64,000 bases of DNA. Origin: DATGMS01 sp040905145. Its GTDB lineage: Bacteria; Bacteroidota; Bacteroidia; Cytophagales; Cyclobacteriaceae. This document shows, piece by piece, positions 34,642 to 43,779 of the stretch. The stretch is from assembly GCA_040905145.1 (NCBI GenBank), contig JBBDSC010000197.1, positions 20,483 to 84,482 of the forward strand, in the 5' to 3' direction. A program made the position numbers and the translations under genes. Every line of letters starts with the position of its first letter. Position 1 is the first letter of the stretch. Under the pieces are notes generated by a model. It did no database searches, was not told the DNA's origin, and saw nothing but the letters and a program-made list of their open reading frames with translations.

Positions 34642-35871
34642 TTAGCGTAAAGTTAATTCTTTAGCATGACAAGCATAATATTTTTCGACTATTTTGCTCA
34701 TGGCCTTGATATTTGGGAGATCAGCCGCCTGGGCCAAATCAATCAGCTGGCCTTTTTTAGTCAAAATCGAGATCCTCTCATTGGCCACATAGGCATAGTT
34801 ACTTATAGAACCGGAAGAAAAGAAATAAGGTAAATCTTTTTCGGGAATAGTGAGCTTTGCCAATACTTTTTTCCTTGTTTTTTTCAACTCATCTGGCGTA
34901 AATGGCTGGTTGATCAGATTGATCTTGAACAAATTCCTAGTCAAAAACATGTTGGAGATATTTCTTAAGATATAATCGGCATGATTTTTCCATAGCTTAA
35001 TGGCCCCCCAAATATCAAAATCGTCCAGGCGGGCATAGATCCCGAGCAGATTTTTGTTTTTTTCGAAATCCTCCAAAGAAAAATTGTGTTGGAGTAAATA
35101 AACGAATTCTTCAGAAGCATTTAAAGGGGTTCCCGACTGTTCTAGATCTTGGGCCCGTGTGATTAAATTGATGAGCATTTTTTCGGCACTGACAGTGGTC
35201 TTATGCAGGTAAACCTGCCAATACATCAATCTCCTGGCGCTGAGAAAATTCTCAATGCTATAGATTCCTTTTTCTTCAACGACTAAGGCATCATCTTTGA
35301 CATTCATCATTTTGATTATTCTGTCGGCACCAATCGTTCCTTCCAAAACGCCGGTAAAGAAACAATCCCTTTGCAGGTAATCCAAGCGATCTATGTCCAA
35401 TTGGCTTGACACCAGTTGATGAAAGAATTTTCTTTCATATCTTCCGGTGAAAATCTTTAGGGCCAGATCAAGCTGTTGGCTGAACTGTTGGTTGAGTGAT
35501 TTCATAAACAGCAGGGAAAGGGATTCATGCTGCACCTTGTGGAGCAAAGTGGATTCCAAGGCATGGGAAAAAGGTCCATGTCCAATATCGTGGAGTAAAA
35601 TGGCCAAAAGTGAGGCTTCATACTCCTCATTGCTAATTTCATTACCTTTGTTCCGAAGATTGTCCAACGTGATGCTCATCAGGTGCATGGCCCCAATGGC
35701 ATGGTGAAAACGGGTGTGAAGTGCTCCTGGATATACCATGTCGGTCAAACCTAGTTGCTTGATTCTGCGTAACCTTTGGAAGTAAGGATGATCTATAATC
35801 GCAAAAATCAATTCACTGGGAATGGTGATAAATCCGTAAACAGGATCATTTATTATTTTATGGCTTTTCAA
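34642..35871 (-). CDS. HD-domain phosphohydrolase
   Basis: An HD-superfamily protein: HTRFHHAIGAMHL and LLHDIGHGPFSHALE hold the metal-binding histidines and the HD pair. The family is dGTPase/YdhJ-like and may act on nucleotides. The frame is open up to 35943, but the domain begins at KIINDPVYGFITIPSE; the best start is TTG at 35871 (410 residues), because the upstream part is hydrophobic, not conserved, and would overlap porX at 35938. It heads the lipid A operon; only 17 nt separate it from lpxD. Confidence 0.85.
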   Translation of the reverse strand: MKSHKIINDPVYGFITIPSELIFAIIDHPYFQRLRRIKQLGLTDMVYPGALHTRFHHAIGAMHLMSITLDNLRNKGNEISNEEYEASLLAILLHDIGHGPFSHALESTLLHKVQHESLSLLFMKSLNQQFSQQLDLALKIFTGRYERKFFHQLVSSQLDIDRLDYLQRDCFFTGVLEGTIGADRIIKMMNVKDDALVVEEKGIYSIENFLSARRLMYWQVYLHKTTVSAEKMLINLITRAQDLEQSGTPLNASEEFVYLLQHNFSLEDFEKNKNLLGIYARLDDFDIWGAIKLWKNHADYILRNISNMFLTRNLFKINLINQPFTPDELKKTRKKVLAKLTIPEKDLPYFFSSGSISNYAYVANERISILTKKGQLIDLAQAADLPNIKAMSKIVEKYYACHAKELTLR

Positions 35872-35937
35872 TTGCCTGTGGATTATTAGGTAGAATTCAA
35901 AAGTAATTATAAATTTAAGAGAAGTAAACCAAATAAT

Positions 35938-37491
35938 ATGCAAAAATTCAAAATCCTTTGGGCCGATGATGAGATTGATCTTCTAAAGCCCCATATCATG
36001 TTCATGGAACAAAAAGGCTACGATATCACTACAGTGAACAGTGGTTTGGATGCCATCGAAAAAGTAGAAGAGTCAAACTTTGACGTGATTTTTTTAGATG
36101 AAATGATGCCGGGAATGACAGGATTGGAAACTTTACAGCAAATAAAAATCCTTAAACCGCAGACTCCCGTCGTCATGATTACCAAAAGCGAGGAAGAGCA
36201 TATAATGGATGATGCTATTGGTGGGAAAATAGCTGATTATCTGATCAAGCCGATCAATCCCAATCAAATCTTATTGTCCGTCAAAAAAATCCTCCAGAAT
36301 AAACAGTTGATCAGCGAAAAAACCAATCTTTCGTATCAGCAGGATTTCAGGAATATAAGCATGGCCTACAATGATGCCATAGACCATCAGGAATGGTCGG
36401 ATATTTATAAGAAGCTCACCTATTGGGAAATAGAAATAGATAAGACGGAAAACAAGAGCATGCAGGAAGTATTGGATACCCAAAAAACTGAAGCCAATTC
36501 GAATTTTGCCAAATTTATCAAAGAAAATTACTTGGACTGGTTAAATGAGCCTAATATTGAAAGACCTGTTTTGTCCCATCAAGTAATGAAGCAGATGGTG
36601 TTTCCAAAGATTAAGGAAGGAAAACCTTTGTTTTTTGTAGTTATTGATAACCTGAGATTGGATCAATGGGAGATGATAGAACCCTTATTGAATGATCATT
36701 TCAATGTGGAAAGAGAGGACACCTATTATAGCATTTTACCTACGACCACTGCTTATTCGAGGAATGCGTTGTTCAGTGGAATGATGCCGGAGGATATGGC
36801 AAAATTTTATCCGGATCTTTGGGAAGGAGAGGATACTGATGAAGGAAAGAACAATCATGAAGGAGAATTTTTACGTGAAAACCTAAAAAGGAACAGACTG
36901 AATATTAAGACCAGCTATCATAAGATCCTTCAGGCAAATCAGGCAAAGGCAATCTTGGAACAATTTTCCAACTTTTTGAATAATGAATTGAACGTTTTGG
37001 TGTACAATTTTGTGGACATGATGTCCCATGCCCGAACGGACATGAAAATGATCCGGGAGTTGGCACCAGATGAGTCTGCCTATCGGTCGATTACGACAAG
37101 CTGGTTTTCTCATTCCTCACTTTTTGAATTGTTCAAAAAAATCAGCGATGCCGGGGCAGAGTTGGTGGTCACAACGGACCATGGCACCAAAAGAGTGAAC
37201 AGGCCTTATAAAATTATCGGTGACCGGAACGTGACTACTAATCTGAGATATAAACAAGGGAAGAATTTAAATTTCGAATCCGGAAAGGTTTTTGAGATCA
37301 AAAAACCCGAGGAAGCCAAATTGCCTAAATTTAATGTCTCAACAAGTTATGTTTTTGCAGTAGAAGATTATTTCTTTGCATATCCTAATAATTACAACTA
37401 TTACGTAAATTACTACAAAGATACTTTCCAACATGGCGGGGTCTCTTTGGAAGAAATCATTGTACCGATAGTCCATCTTACACCAAAGTAA
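35938..37491 (+). CDS. porX: PorX, response regulator of the type IX secretion system
   Basis: 517 residues: receiver domain (1-120, phosphoacceptor Asp54 in IFLDEMMPG, Lys in ADYLIKPIN), a helical linker, and a PglZ/alkaline-phosphatase-like domain (about 200-517) with VVIDNLRLDQW, LPTTTAYSRNALFSG, VDMMSHARTDM and TTDHGTKRVN, the metal-binding and nucleophile regions. PorX works with the kinase PorY and the sigma factor SigP to control type IX secretion genes. No PorY is adjacent. Divergent from the HD/lpx operon. Confidence 0.95.
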   Translation: MQKFKILWADDEIDLLKPHIMFMEQKGYDITTVNSGLDAIEKVEESNFDVIFLDEMMPGMTGLETLQQIKILKPQTPVVMITKSEEEHIMDDAIGGKIADYLIKPINPNQILLSVKKILQNKQLISEKTNLSYQQDFRNISMAYNDAIDHQEWSDIYKKLTYWEIEIDKTENKSMQEVLDTQKTEANSNFAKFIKENYLDWLNEPNIERPVLSHQVMKQMVFPKIKEGKPLFFVVIDNLRLDQWEMIEPLLNDHFNVEREDTYYSILPTTTAYSRNALFSGMMPEDMAKFYPDLWEGEDTDEGKNNHEGEFLRENLKRNRLNIKTSYHKILQANQAKAILEQFSNFLNNELNVLVYNFVDMMSHARTDMKMIRELAPDESAYRSITTSWFSHSSLFELFKKISDAGAELVVTTDHGTKRVNRPYKIIGDRNVTTNLRYKQGKNLNFESGKVFEIKKPEEAKLPKFNVSTSYVFAVEDYFFAYPNNYNYYVNYYKDTFQHGGVSLEEIIVPIVHLTPK

Positions 37492-37498
37492 CAGCAGG

Positions 37499-37936
37499 TT
37501 GAAGAAAATATTTTGTGAAAATCAGGATCAAATTCCGGCAACAGCTGAAAAAATCATCGAATTTTGTAAGGAGGAATCTATTTGGGTTTTTACAGGGAGA
37601 ATGGGTGCTGGAAAAACCACCCTGATCAAAGCAATTGCCAAGAAGATGGGCGTGGTGGATCTGGTGTCCAGTCCTTCTTTTTCAATCATAAACGAATACA
37701 ACAACGCTCAAGGGCAAGTGTTTTATCACTTTGACTTTTATAGGGTCAATCATCCAGATGAAGCCTTGGATTTAGGGGTGGAGGAATATTTTTATAGTGG
37801 AAACTATTGCTGGATAGAATGGGCAGAAAAAATTTCTGCCTATATTCCTGAGAAATTTGCCTTGGTAACCATTGAGGCAGGGAAAAATGATAAAAGGGAG
37901 ATTGCTCTAAAAATAATTGAAGATGGAGGGAGCTAA
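37499..37936 (+). CDS. tsaE: tRNA threonylcarbamoyladenosine biosynthesis ATPase TsaE
   Basis: 145 residues starting with TTG at 37499, 7 nt after porX. P-loop GRMGAGKTT (about 34-42), the SSPSFSIINEY switch and the LGVEEYFYSGNYCWIEWAEKI motif are characteristic. It powers the TsaB-TsaD complex that makes t6A37 in tRNAs. No ATG fits the N-terminus. Its 3' end overlaps the ald start by 14 nt. Confidence 0.93.
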   Translation: MKKIFCENQDQIPATAEKIIEFCKEESIWVFTGRMGAGKTTLIKAIAKKMGVVDLVSSPSFSIINEYNNAQGQVFYHFDFYRVNHPDEALDLGVEEYFYSGNYCWIEWAEKISAYIPEKFALVTIEAGKNDKREIALKIIEDGGS

Positions 37937-39140
37937 AATAACTGACATTGCAAAAGAAACAGGAGTATATCCCAAAGAAGCTTTGGCAAGGGTAAAGAAA
38001 TCCGATAATTCTATTCTTATAGGGGTGCCCAAAGAAAATGTGGCCCAGGAAAAGAGGGTGGTGCTAACCCCCGAAGCTGTTGCTTTGTTGGTTAATAATG
38101 GACAACGGGTATTGGTAGAGTCCAAAGCAGGCGAACTTTCAAAGTTTTCTGACCGGGAGTATTCTGATGCAGGGGCAAAGGTGGTGTATTCCTCTAAAGA
38201 GGCTTTTGATGCGGATGTGGTATTAAAGATAGAACCCCCTACAGAAGAGGATATCAACGATATGAGACAGGGGTCCTGTCTAATTTCGGCTTTGCAACTA
38301 GGGAAGCAAAATGGTGGCTTTATCCACGCCTTGAACCGAAAGAAAGTGACGGCGGTGGCTTTTGAATACCTTGAAGATAAGGTTGGGGGGATGCCAGTGG
38401 TAAGGGCGATGAGTGAAATAGCAGGCAGTACGGTAATGTTGGTCGCCGCAGAGTATCTCAGTAGCATAAAAGATGGTAAAGGCTTGATCCTTGGGGGAAT
38501 TACGGGAGTTCCCCCGACACAGGTGATTATCATAGGTGCCGGTACCGTGGCCGAATATGCCGCAAGAACAGCCCTTGGATTAGGCGCAAGTATTAAGATT
38601 TTTGACAATCATATCTATAAGTTAAGAAGAATCAAGCAGCTTTTAGGACAGCAGGTATATACTTCCACCATTGACAATTATACTTTGAAACAAGCTATCA
38701 GCGAGGCAGATGTGGTTATTGGGGCACTAAGAGCTGAGAGGGGCCGTGCAAAAATAGTGGTATCGGAAGAAATGGTTTCCCTAATGATGGAGGGCAGTAT
38801 CATCATTGATGTGAGTATTGATCAGGGGGGGTGTATTGAAACCTCAAGGATGACCTCCCATGATGAACCCACTTTTTCAAAATTTGACATAACCCATTAT
38901 TGTGTTCCCAATATAGCATCCAGGGTCTCAAGGACAGCTTCAGTTACATTAAGCAATATTTTCACCCCCATACTTTTGCAAATGGCAGACCATGGTGGGG
39001 CTGAGGAGATGATCTTTAATTACAAATGGTTCATGAAAGGAGTTTATACCTATAGGGGTAGCCTTACCAATGCCCATTTGGCCAGGAAATTTTCAATGAC
39101 CCACAAAGAATTACAGTTATTATTGGCGGCCCGGTATTAA
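37923..39140 (+). CDS. ald: Alanine dehydrogenase
   Basis: About 405 residues from ATG 37923 (an in-frame TTG lies two codons earlier). N-terminal domain with IGVPKENVAQEKRVVLTPEAVALL, Rossmann domain with IIIGAGTVAEYAARTALGLGASIKIFD, and SIDQGGCIETSRMTSH plus HYCVPNIASRVSRTASVTLSN. Reversibly deaminates L-alanine to pyruvate with NAD. The N-terminus has about 35 extra residues before the core, as is usual for the Bacteroidota form. Translationally coupled to tsaE. Confidence 0.92.
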   Translation: MEGAKITDIAKETGVYPKEALARVKKSDNSILIGVPKENVAQEKRVVLTPEAVALLVNNGQRVLVESKAGELSKFSDREYSDAGAKVVYSSKEAFDADVVLKIEPPTEEDINDMRQGSCLISALQLGKQNGGFIHALNRKKVTAVAFEYLEDKVGGMPVVRAMSEIAGSTVMLVAAEYLSSIKDGKGLILGGITGVPPTQVIIIGAGTVAEYAARTALGLGASIKIFDNHIYKLRRIKQLLGQQVYTSTIDNYTLKQAISEADVVIGALRAERGRAKIVVSEEMVSLMMEGSIIIDVSIDQGGCIETSRMTSHDEPTFSKFDITHYCVPNIASRVSRTASVTLSNIFTPILLQMADHGGAEEMIFNYKWFMKGVYTYRGSLTNAHLARKFSMTHKELQLLLAARY

Positions 39141-39604
39141 GAAAGGAGGTTTTGCCTTAAAAGGAATTCCAATTGATCGTTGGCTTTGAGAAGGCTGTCT
39201 GTTAACTGCTTGTTTTCCTTACGGAGGGCATACACCTCATAGGCGTTTTTAACAACAGTCCTTAAGTAGTCTTCTTCCCATGGCTTGGTCAGGTAATGAT
39301 AAACCTGTCCTTTGTTTATTGAATCAATGACCGCTTGAACATCGGTATACCCGGTCAAAAGGATCCTAATGGGTTCAGGGTATAATGGAATGACGGATTC
39401 TAAAAAATCAACACCTGTCTCTTCCGGCATTCTTTGATCTGTAATAATGACATCAACTTCTTGGGCTTTTAGCAGCTCCCTTCCTTCTTTGGCCGATTCG
39501 GCAAGAAATATTTTATAATCTCTCCTAAAAGTGGCTTTAAAGGCCTGAAGATTATTGGCCTCATCATCAACATACAAAACTTTTATTTTATCTGTTTCCA
39601 TCAT
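39137..39604 (-). CDS. Single-domain response regulator
   Basis: 155 residues: a receiver domain with DD13-14, phosphoacceptor Asp56 (ITDQRMPEETGVDFL), ILLTGYTD and LTKPWEE, then a short helical tail without an output domain. The DQRMP...LTGY...KPW pattern is that of RpfG-type receivers and closely resembles the receiver of the kinase at 43769. It is convergent with ald (4-nt overlap) and divergent from the operon at 39839. It probably passes phosphate or acts by protein contact within the same circuit. Confidence 0.88.
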   Translation of the reverse strand: MMETDKIKVLYVDDEANNLQAFKATFRRDYKIFLAESAKEGRELLKAQEVDVIITDQRMPEETGVDFLESVIPLYPEPIRILLTGYTDVQAVIDSINKGQVYHYLTKPWEEDYLRTVVKNAYEVYALRKENKQLTDSLLKANDQLEFLLRQNLLS

Positions 39605-39838
39605 TAAATCTTAATTGGCCTTCTAACTTCTAAGGCTAAATTTACTATTTTTGTTTTATTAATTTTAAATTGTCGAAAGTTGCTAACTTCTATAAAGTCT
39701 GTTTATTCCATAATTTAATACCAATCTTTGAAAAAAAAGTAAAATGTTACAAATAATTTCTATAATTTTTATTGATAATACTTCAAAAATATCACTTTAT
39801 CAATAATAATCATTAAGAAGGAATAAAAATAAATTTTT
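39605..39838. promoter_or_regulatory. Divergent AT-rich control region of the signalling cluster
   Basis: Very AT-rich region between the lone receiver gene and the ThiF-like gene; both must be transcribed from here. No exact TAnnTTTG pair could be assigned. Confidence 0.35.
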
Positions 39839-40942
39839 ATGAACTTTGTTTCAGTAAACAGGATGCAGGATAATTACCGCCCCCTGATTTTATCACCCCA
39901 TTCTCCCCATGATTTTAGAACCATCACCAAAATCATAAGCAAGGATTCTACCATGGTGAGGGATACCATAGAAGACCAGGTGGCAGAACTGTTTAAAATA
40001 GACAATCCTTCACAGGTTTTTTCCTCGGAAGCGTTAAAGGAGAAGGTGGAGGATTTTTTTAAAGAAGAGGATAAAGATACCTTTGGCCTTTGGGTTTATT
40101 ATCCTTGGAGAAACACTTTAGTGAGAATATTGGAAGAACGGGATTTTATTAAATTAAGGACCTCTAGGAATAAGTATAAGATCACCCAGGAAGAACAGGA
40201 TTTGCTTAAAACCAAGAAAATTGGCATAATAGGCTTATCTGTGGGTCAAAGCGTCGCTTTAAGTCTGGCAATGGAACGGACGTTCGGAGAATTGCGAATC
40301 GCTGATTTTGATACCTTGGATCTTAGTAATATGAACCGGATCCGAACCGGATTATTTAATTTGGGAATCAGAAAATCATGGATTGTGGCAAGGGAAATCT
40401 CCGAAATTGACCCCTTTTTGAAGGTTACTGTATTTGAAGAGGGAGTAACGGAAGAAAATATAGATGATTTTTTTACTTTAGGGGGGGATTTGGATTTGTT
40501 GATTGAGGAATGTGATAGCTTGCCTGTGAAAATAAGCAGCAGGATAAAGGCAAAGTCCTTTGGCATTCCTGTCTTGATGGATACAAGTGATAAGGGGATG
40601 ATAGACATAGAGCGGTTCGATATAGAGCCGGACAGGCCGATTTTCCATGGGCTGCTAGAAGAATTCGGAAATGAGAACAAGATTCTGGACAAATTGCATG
40701 AGAATCATAAAGAAGTAATGATGAACATATTGGATTTCGGGAATTTATCCGACAGGGCTAAGGAAAGTATCAGCCAAATCGGAAAGACAATAACGACCTG
40801 GCCTCAAACCGCCAGTTCAGTGTTGATGGGTGGGGCTGTTTGTGCTTATTATTCCCGGAAATTATTATTAAATGAGGTAATGGCTTCAGGCAGGTTTTAT
40901 GTTGATTTGGATGAATATATAAAGATTGCTCATGAAGATTAA
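39839..40942 (+). CDS. ThiF/E1-like adenylyltransferase-fold protein (Rv1355c-like)
   Basis: 367 residues. An N-terminal region of about 125 residues includes FGLWVYYPWRNTLVRIL, followed by a ThiF/MoeB/E1 nucleotide-binding domain: IGIIGLSVGQSVALSLA (128-144), ADFDTLDLSNMNRIR (155-169, the Asp and the Asn/Arg of E1 enzymes), and IEECDSLPVKISSR. The family adenylates carboxylates or protein C-termini. No clear catalytic cysteine motif, ubiquitin-like partner, E2 or JAB gene is nearby. It resembles the ThiF part of the Rv1355c group, without the nitroreductase part. Start of an operon; overlaps the next gene by 11 nt. Confidence 0.75.
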   Translation: MNFVSVNRMQDNYRPLILSPHSPHDFRTITKIISKDSTMVRDTIEDQVAELFKIDNPSQVFSSEALKEKVEDFFKEEDKDTFGLWVYYPWRNTLVRILEERDFIKLRTSRNKYKITQEEQDLLKTKKIGIIGLSVGQSVALSLAMERTFGELRIADFDTLDLSNMNRIRTGLFNLGIRKSWIVAREISEIDPFLKVTVFEEGVTEENIDDFFTLGGDLDLLIEECDSLPVKISSRIKAKSFGIPVLMDTSDKGMIDIERFDIEPDRPIFHGLLEEFGNENKILDKLHENHKEVMMNILDFGNLSDRAKESISQIGKTITTWPQTASSVLMGGAVCAYYSRKLLLNEVMASGRFYVDLDEYIKIAHED

Positions 40943-41633
40943 TATTAGGGTTGTCCGTGCCATTTCGGATACTGATGCTACAGAGAAATATATTGAGGGG
41001 CATTATAAAGTTCTTGAGGCATATGGTGTAACCAAGGTAACTTCAGCGGATAAATCCTGGGTGAAAAATCCCCATGTTTATTTGTTGTTGGTAGAGATGG
41101 GTGATAGTGACAGAGTAGTGGGAGGGGGAAGAATTCAGCTAAGAAGTAAGAATTATCCTTTGCCCCTTGAATCGGCTATTTATGAGAAGGATAGCAGCAT
41201 TGTGGATTTTATGTCCAAATTTAAAGATATGGAAGTGGCCGAATACTGCGGTTTATGGAATTCCAAAGAGATTGCAGGATACGGAATAGGCAGTATTTAT
41301 TTGATACGGATCGGCGTGGCCATGTCTTCTTTTTTAAGCCTAAAAAATTTAATGGCTTTTTGCTCTCCTGTTATTGTAAGAAAGGCGAAATCTGTGGGGT
41401 TTGAAATAATAACATCTTTGGGGGAAGATGGGAAGTTTTTATATCCCAAAGAAGGATTAATTGCAACGATAATGCAAATCCAGGATATCAACAATATTCC
41501 ATTGGCAGAAGAAGAAGAAAAGGAATTTATTTTTAATTTGAGGGAAAACCCAGTCCAATTCAAAAGAGATAATAGCAGAAAGGGTGAACTAGAGATTCAT
41601 TTTGATCTAGATGTCCAAAATTTGATACCATAA
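40932..41633 (+). CDS. LuxI/FeeM-like N-acyltransferase-fold protein (predicted)
   Basis: 233 residues from ATG 40932. Pattern suggests the GNAT-like autoinducer-synthase/N-acyl amino acid synthase fold: an N-terminal helix region, RVVGGGRIQL (61-70, compare the vGg-RL motif), VAEYCGLWN (102-110, compare the E-S-R strand), then helix NLMAFCSPVIVRKAKSVGFEIITSL, as in the C-terminal half of these enzymes. Such enzymes join an acyl group to an amino compound to make small signals. The assignment is by motif and is tentative. It lies between a ThiF-like gene and two kinases in one operon. Confidence 0.55.
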   Translation: MKINIRVVRAISDTDATEKYIEGHYKVLEAYGVTKVTSADKSWVKNPHVYLLLVEMGDSDRVVGGGRIQLRSKNYPLPLESAIYEKDSSIVDFMSKFKDMEVAEYCGLWNSKEIAGYGIGSIYLIRIGVAMSSFLSLKNLMAFCSPVIVRKAKSVGFEIITSLGEDGKFLYPKEGLIATIMQIQDINNIPLAEEEEKEFIFNLRENPVQFKRDNSRKGELEIHFDLDVQNLIP

Positions 41634-41637
41634 ATGA

Positions 41638-43779
41638 ATGTTCGTAAATAATAAGAAAAACATAGGAGTAGCCTTAACCTTAGTTATTGTATTTATAGTT
41701 TTTGCAAACCTAGGTACTCCTTCTTATCAATATAGGAAGGACTTGGAAATCAGAAATTTTAAAGTATTTGAATCCAAAAGTGAATTAGGGATAGGAAGAT
41801 TGGACACACTTTCTTATGCGCTAATTGACCATCCGGATATAGATTTGGGTTTTGTAAACGAAGAAGTTTGGCTTGGATTTGATATCACGGGATTCCCGTA
41901 TCTGGAGGAGGAATTTAATTTGGAAATTAAGAACCCTTCTTTTAGAAAAGTGGATTTGTACAGGATATCAAAAAAAGGGGAGATAGTGTTATTGGAGAAA
42001 GCAGGGAACAATGTGGGAACAATCAATCCTTTTTATTACCCGAACCCGGTTTTTCAGGTTTTATCTGATGGAGATTTTTCGGATAACTTTATCCTGAACA
42101 TCAGATCTACTGAACCGATCAATTTTAGCGTAGAAATATCCAGCAACTATAATTTTTTCAGTAAATATTCAAATACCCTGCTTTTTGTAAGCATTTATGT
42201 GGGGATCATGCTTGCCCTTTTTCTTTACAATCTGATTTTATATTTTTCCATTAAGGATCATGTTTATATTTTTTATTGCTTTTATATTTTCTTTATTGCT
42301 CTGGCACAGTTAAGCTTATTGGGTTTTAGCTTTTATTATATTTTAGGTCAAAATGCTTATTTATATGAAATAAGCATCATTGGATTTTCTACATGTTCAG
42401 GAGTATTGGGGGTTCTCTTTGTAAAACATTTTTTGCAAACCCCATTATTGGCGCCCTTTATTGATAAGGTTTTAACTTTTACAGCTTTGGTGTATATCCT
42501 TGCCTTTGGGTTCAGGTTATTATCATTTGTTGCTTACAGCTATTTGTTAACAGATATTGGGGGTATATTAGTGGCTATAGCTTTCATTTCCGCCGGTATA
42601 TTGACCTCAAGGAAAGGGAACAGGTCTGCGGTTTATTTTCTTATTGCCTGGTCAGTATTTTTAATAGGTCTGATAATTTATGTTTTGCAGAACCATGGAA
42701 TAATTGAGATGGAGACTTTTGCCAATCTTCCTATGCTCATAGGAAGTGCCGTGGAATCAATCCTGCTTTCCCTGGCCCTTGCTGACAGAATCAATATCCT
42801 GAAAAAAGAAAAGGAAAATGAACAACGTGAGAAGGTGAACGCACTAAAAGAAAATGAACGCTTAAATAAGGAACAAAACATATACCTTGAGAAAATGGTG
42901 CTTTTGAGGACAGAGGAATTGGAACATACGCTTAAAAACCTGCAGAATACGCAGACCCAATTAGTCAATCAGGAGAAAATGGCTTCCTTGGGGCAATTAA
43001 CGGCTGGAATAGCACATGAAATCAATAATCCCATTAATTTTGTCAGTTCAAATATATCTCCCTTAAAAAGGGATCTGAAGGACATTTTAGAAGTGATGGA
43101 TGTTTACCATCAAAAAGGGGAAGAGGAATTTTCTACAGCCAGCAAAAAAGAGATAAGTGACCTGAAAGAAGAGCTGGAATGGGGTTATCTATTAAAAGAA
43201 GTGGACCAGTTACTGAATGGAATAGAAGATGGTGCAAAAAGGACAGTGGAAATCGTAAGAGGATTACGCTTATTTTCACGTGTCGATGAGCAGGATATCA
43301 AAAAAGTGAATATCCATGACGGCTTGGACAGCACCTTGATTTTACTGAACAGTTCCATGCAGGGAAGTATTCAGGTGATCAAGGAGTATGGGGAACTACC
43401 TTTAGTGGAGTGTTTGGCGGGAAAGATCAATCAGGTTTTTATGAACATCATCAATAATGCCATACATGCCTTATTGGATCCACACCATAAGATGGTAAAC
43501 CCTCAAATCAACATCCGAACATTTCATCAGGAAGATCATATTAGAATTGAGATTCAGGATAATGGTCCCGGGATGCCTGACCATGTCAAGGAAAAGATTT
43601 TTGAGCCTTTCTTTACAACCAAAGAAGTGGGAAAGGGAACAGGTCTTGGACTTTCCATAGTTTATACGGTTATTGAGAACCATAAGGGGAGATTGGAAGT
43701 GGACACTAAATTTAAGGAAGGGACCATTTTTGTAATTATACTCCCGGTAATTCAAGAGTCCGGAAAATATGAAGGATAA
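41638..43779 (+). CDS. 7TMR-DISM sensor histidine kinase
   Basis: 713 residues: an N-terminal signal anchor (about 8-26), a 7TMR-DISM extracellular beta domain (about 30-170), seven TM helices (about 178-385), a coiled coil (about 387-445), HisKA with His460 (TAGIAHEINNPINFVSSN) and HATPase_c with NQVFMNIINNAIHAL, DNGPGMP and GKGTGLGLSI. DISM sensors detect small ligands, often carbohydrates. The gene follows the acyltransferase by 4 nt and overlaps the next gene by 11 nt, so it is in one operation unit with both. Confidence 0.93.
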   Translation: MFVNNKKNIGVALTLVIVFIVFANLGTPSYQYRKDLEIRNFKVFESKSELGIGRLDTLSYALIDHPDIDLGFVNEEVWLGFDITGFPYLEEEFNLEIKNPSFRKVDLYRISKKGEIVLLEKAGNNVGTINPFYYPNPVFQVLSDGDFSDNFILNIRSTEPINFSVEISSNYNFFSKYSNTLLFVSIYVGIMLALFLYNLILYFSIKDHVYIFYCFYIFFIALAQLSLLGFSFYYILGQNAYLYEISIIGFSTCSGVLGVLFVKHFLQTPLLAPFIDKVLTFTALVYILAFGFRLLSFVAYSYLLTDIGGILVAIAFISAGILTSRKGNRSAVYFLIAWSVFLIGLIIYVLQNHGIIEMETFANLPMLIGSAVESILLSLALADRINILKKEKENEQREKVNALKENERLNKEQNIYLEKMVLLRTEELEHTLKNLQNTQTQLVNQEKMASLGQLTAGIAHEINNPINFVSSNISPLKRDLKDILEVMDVYHQKGEEEFSTASKKEISDLKEELEWGYLLKEVDQLLNGIEDGAKRTVEIVRGLRLFSRVDEQDIKKVNIHDGLDSTLILLNSSMQGSIQVIKEYGELPLVECLAGKINQVFMNIINNAIHALLDPHHKMVNPQINIRTFHQEDHIRIEIQDNGPGMPDHVKEKIFEPFFTTKEVGKGTGLGLSIVYTVIENHKGRLEVDTKFKEGTIFVIILPVIQESGKYEG

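Noticed and set aside
35872..35943. ATG at 35943 as the HD-protein start
   Set aside because: Would overlap porX and adds a non-conserved hydrophobic segment; TTG at 35871 fits the family better.
39839..41633. ThiF-like gene as part of a ubiquitin-like or CBASS-type defence system
   Set aside because: No E2, JAB peptidase, ubiquitin-like protein, cyclase or effector gene is nearby; the context is histidine kinases.
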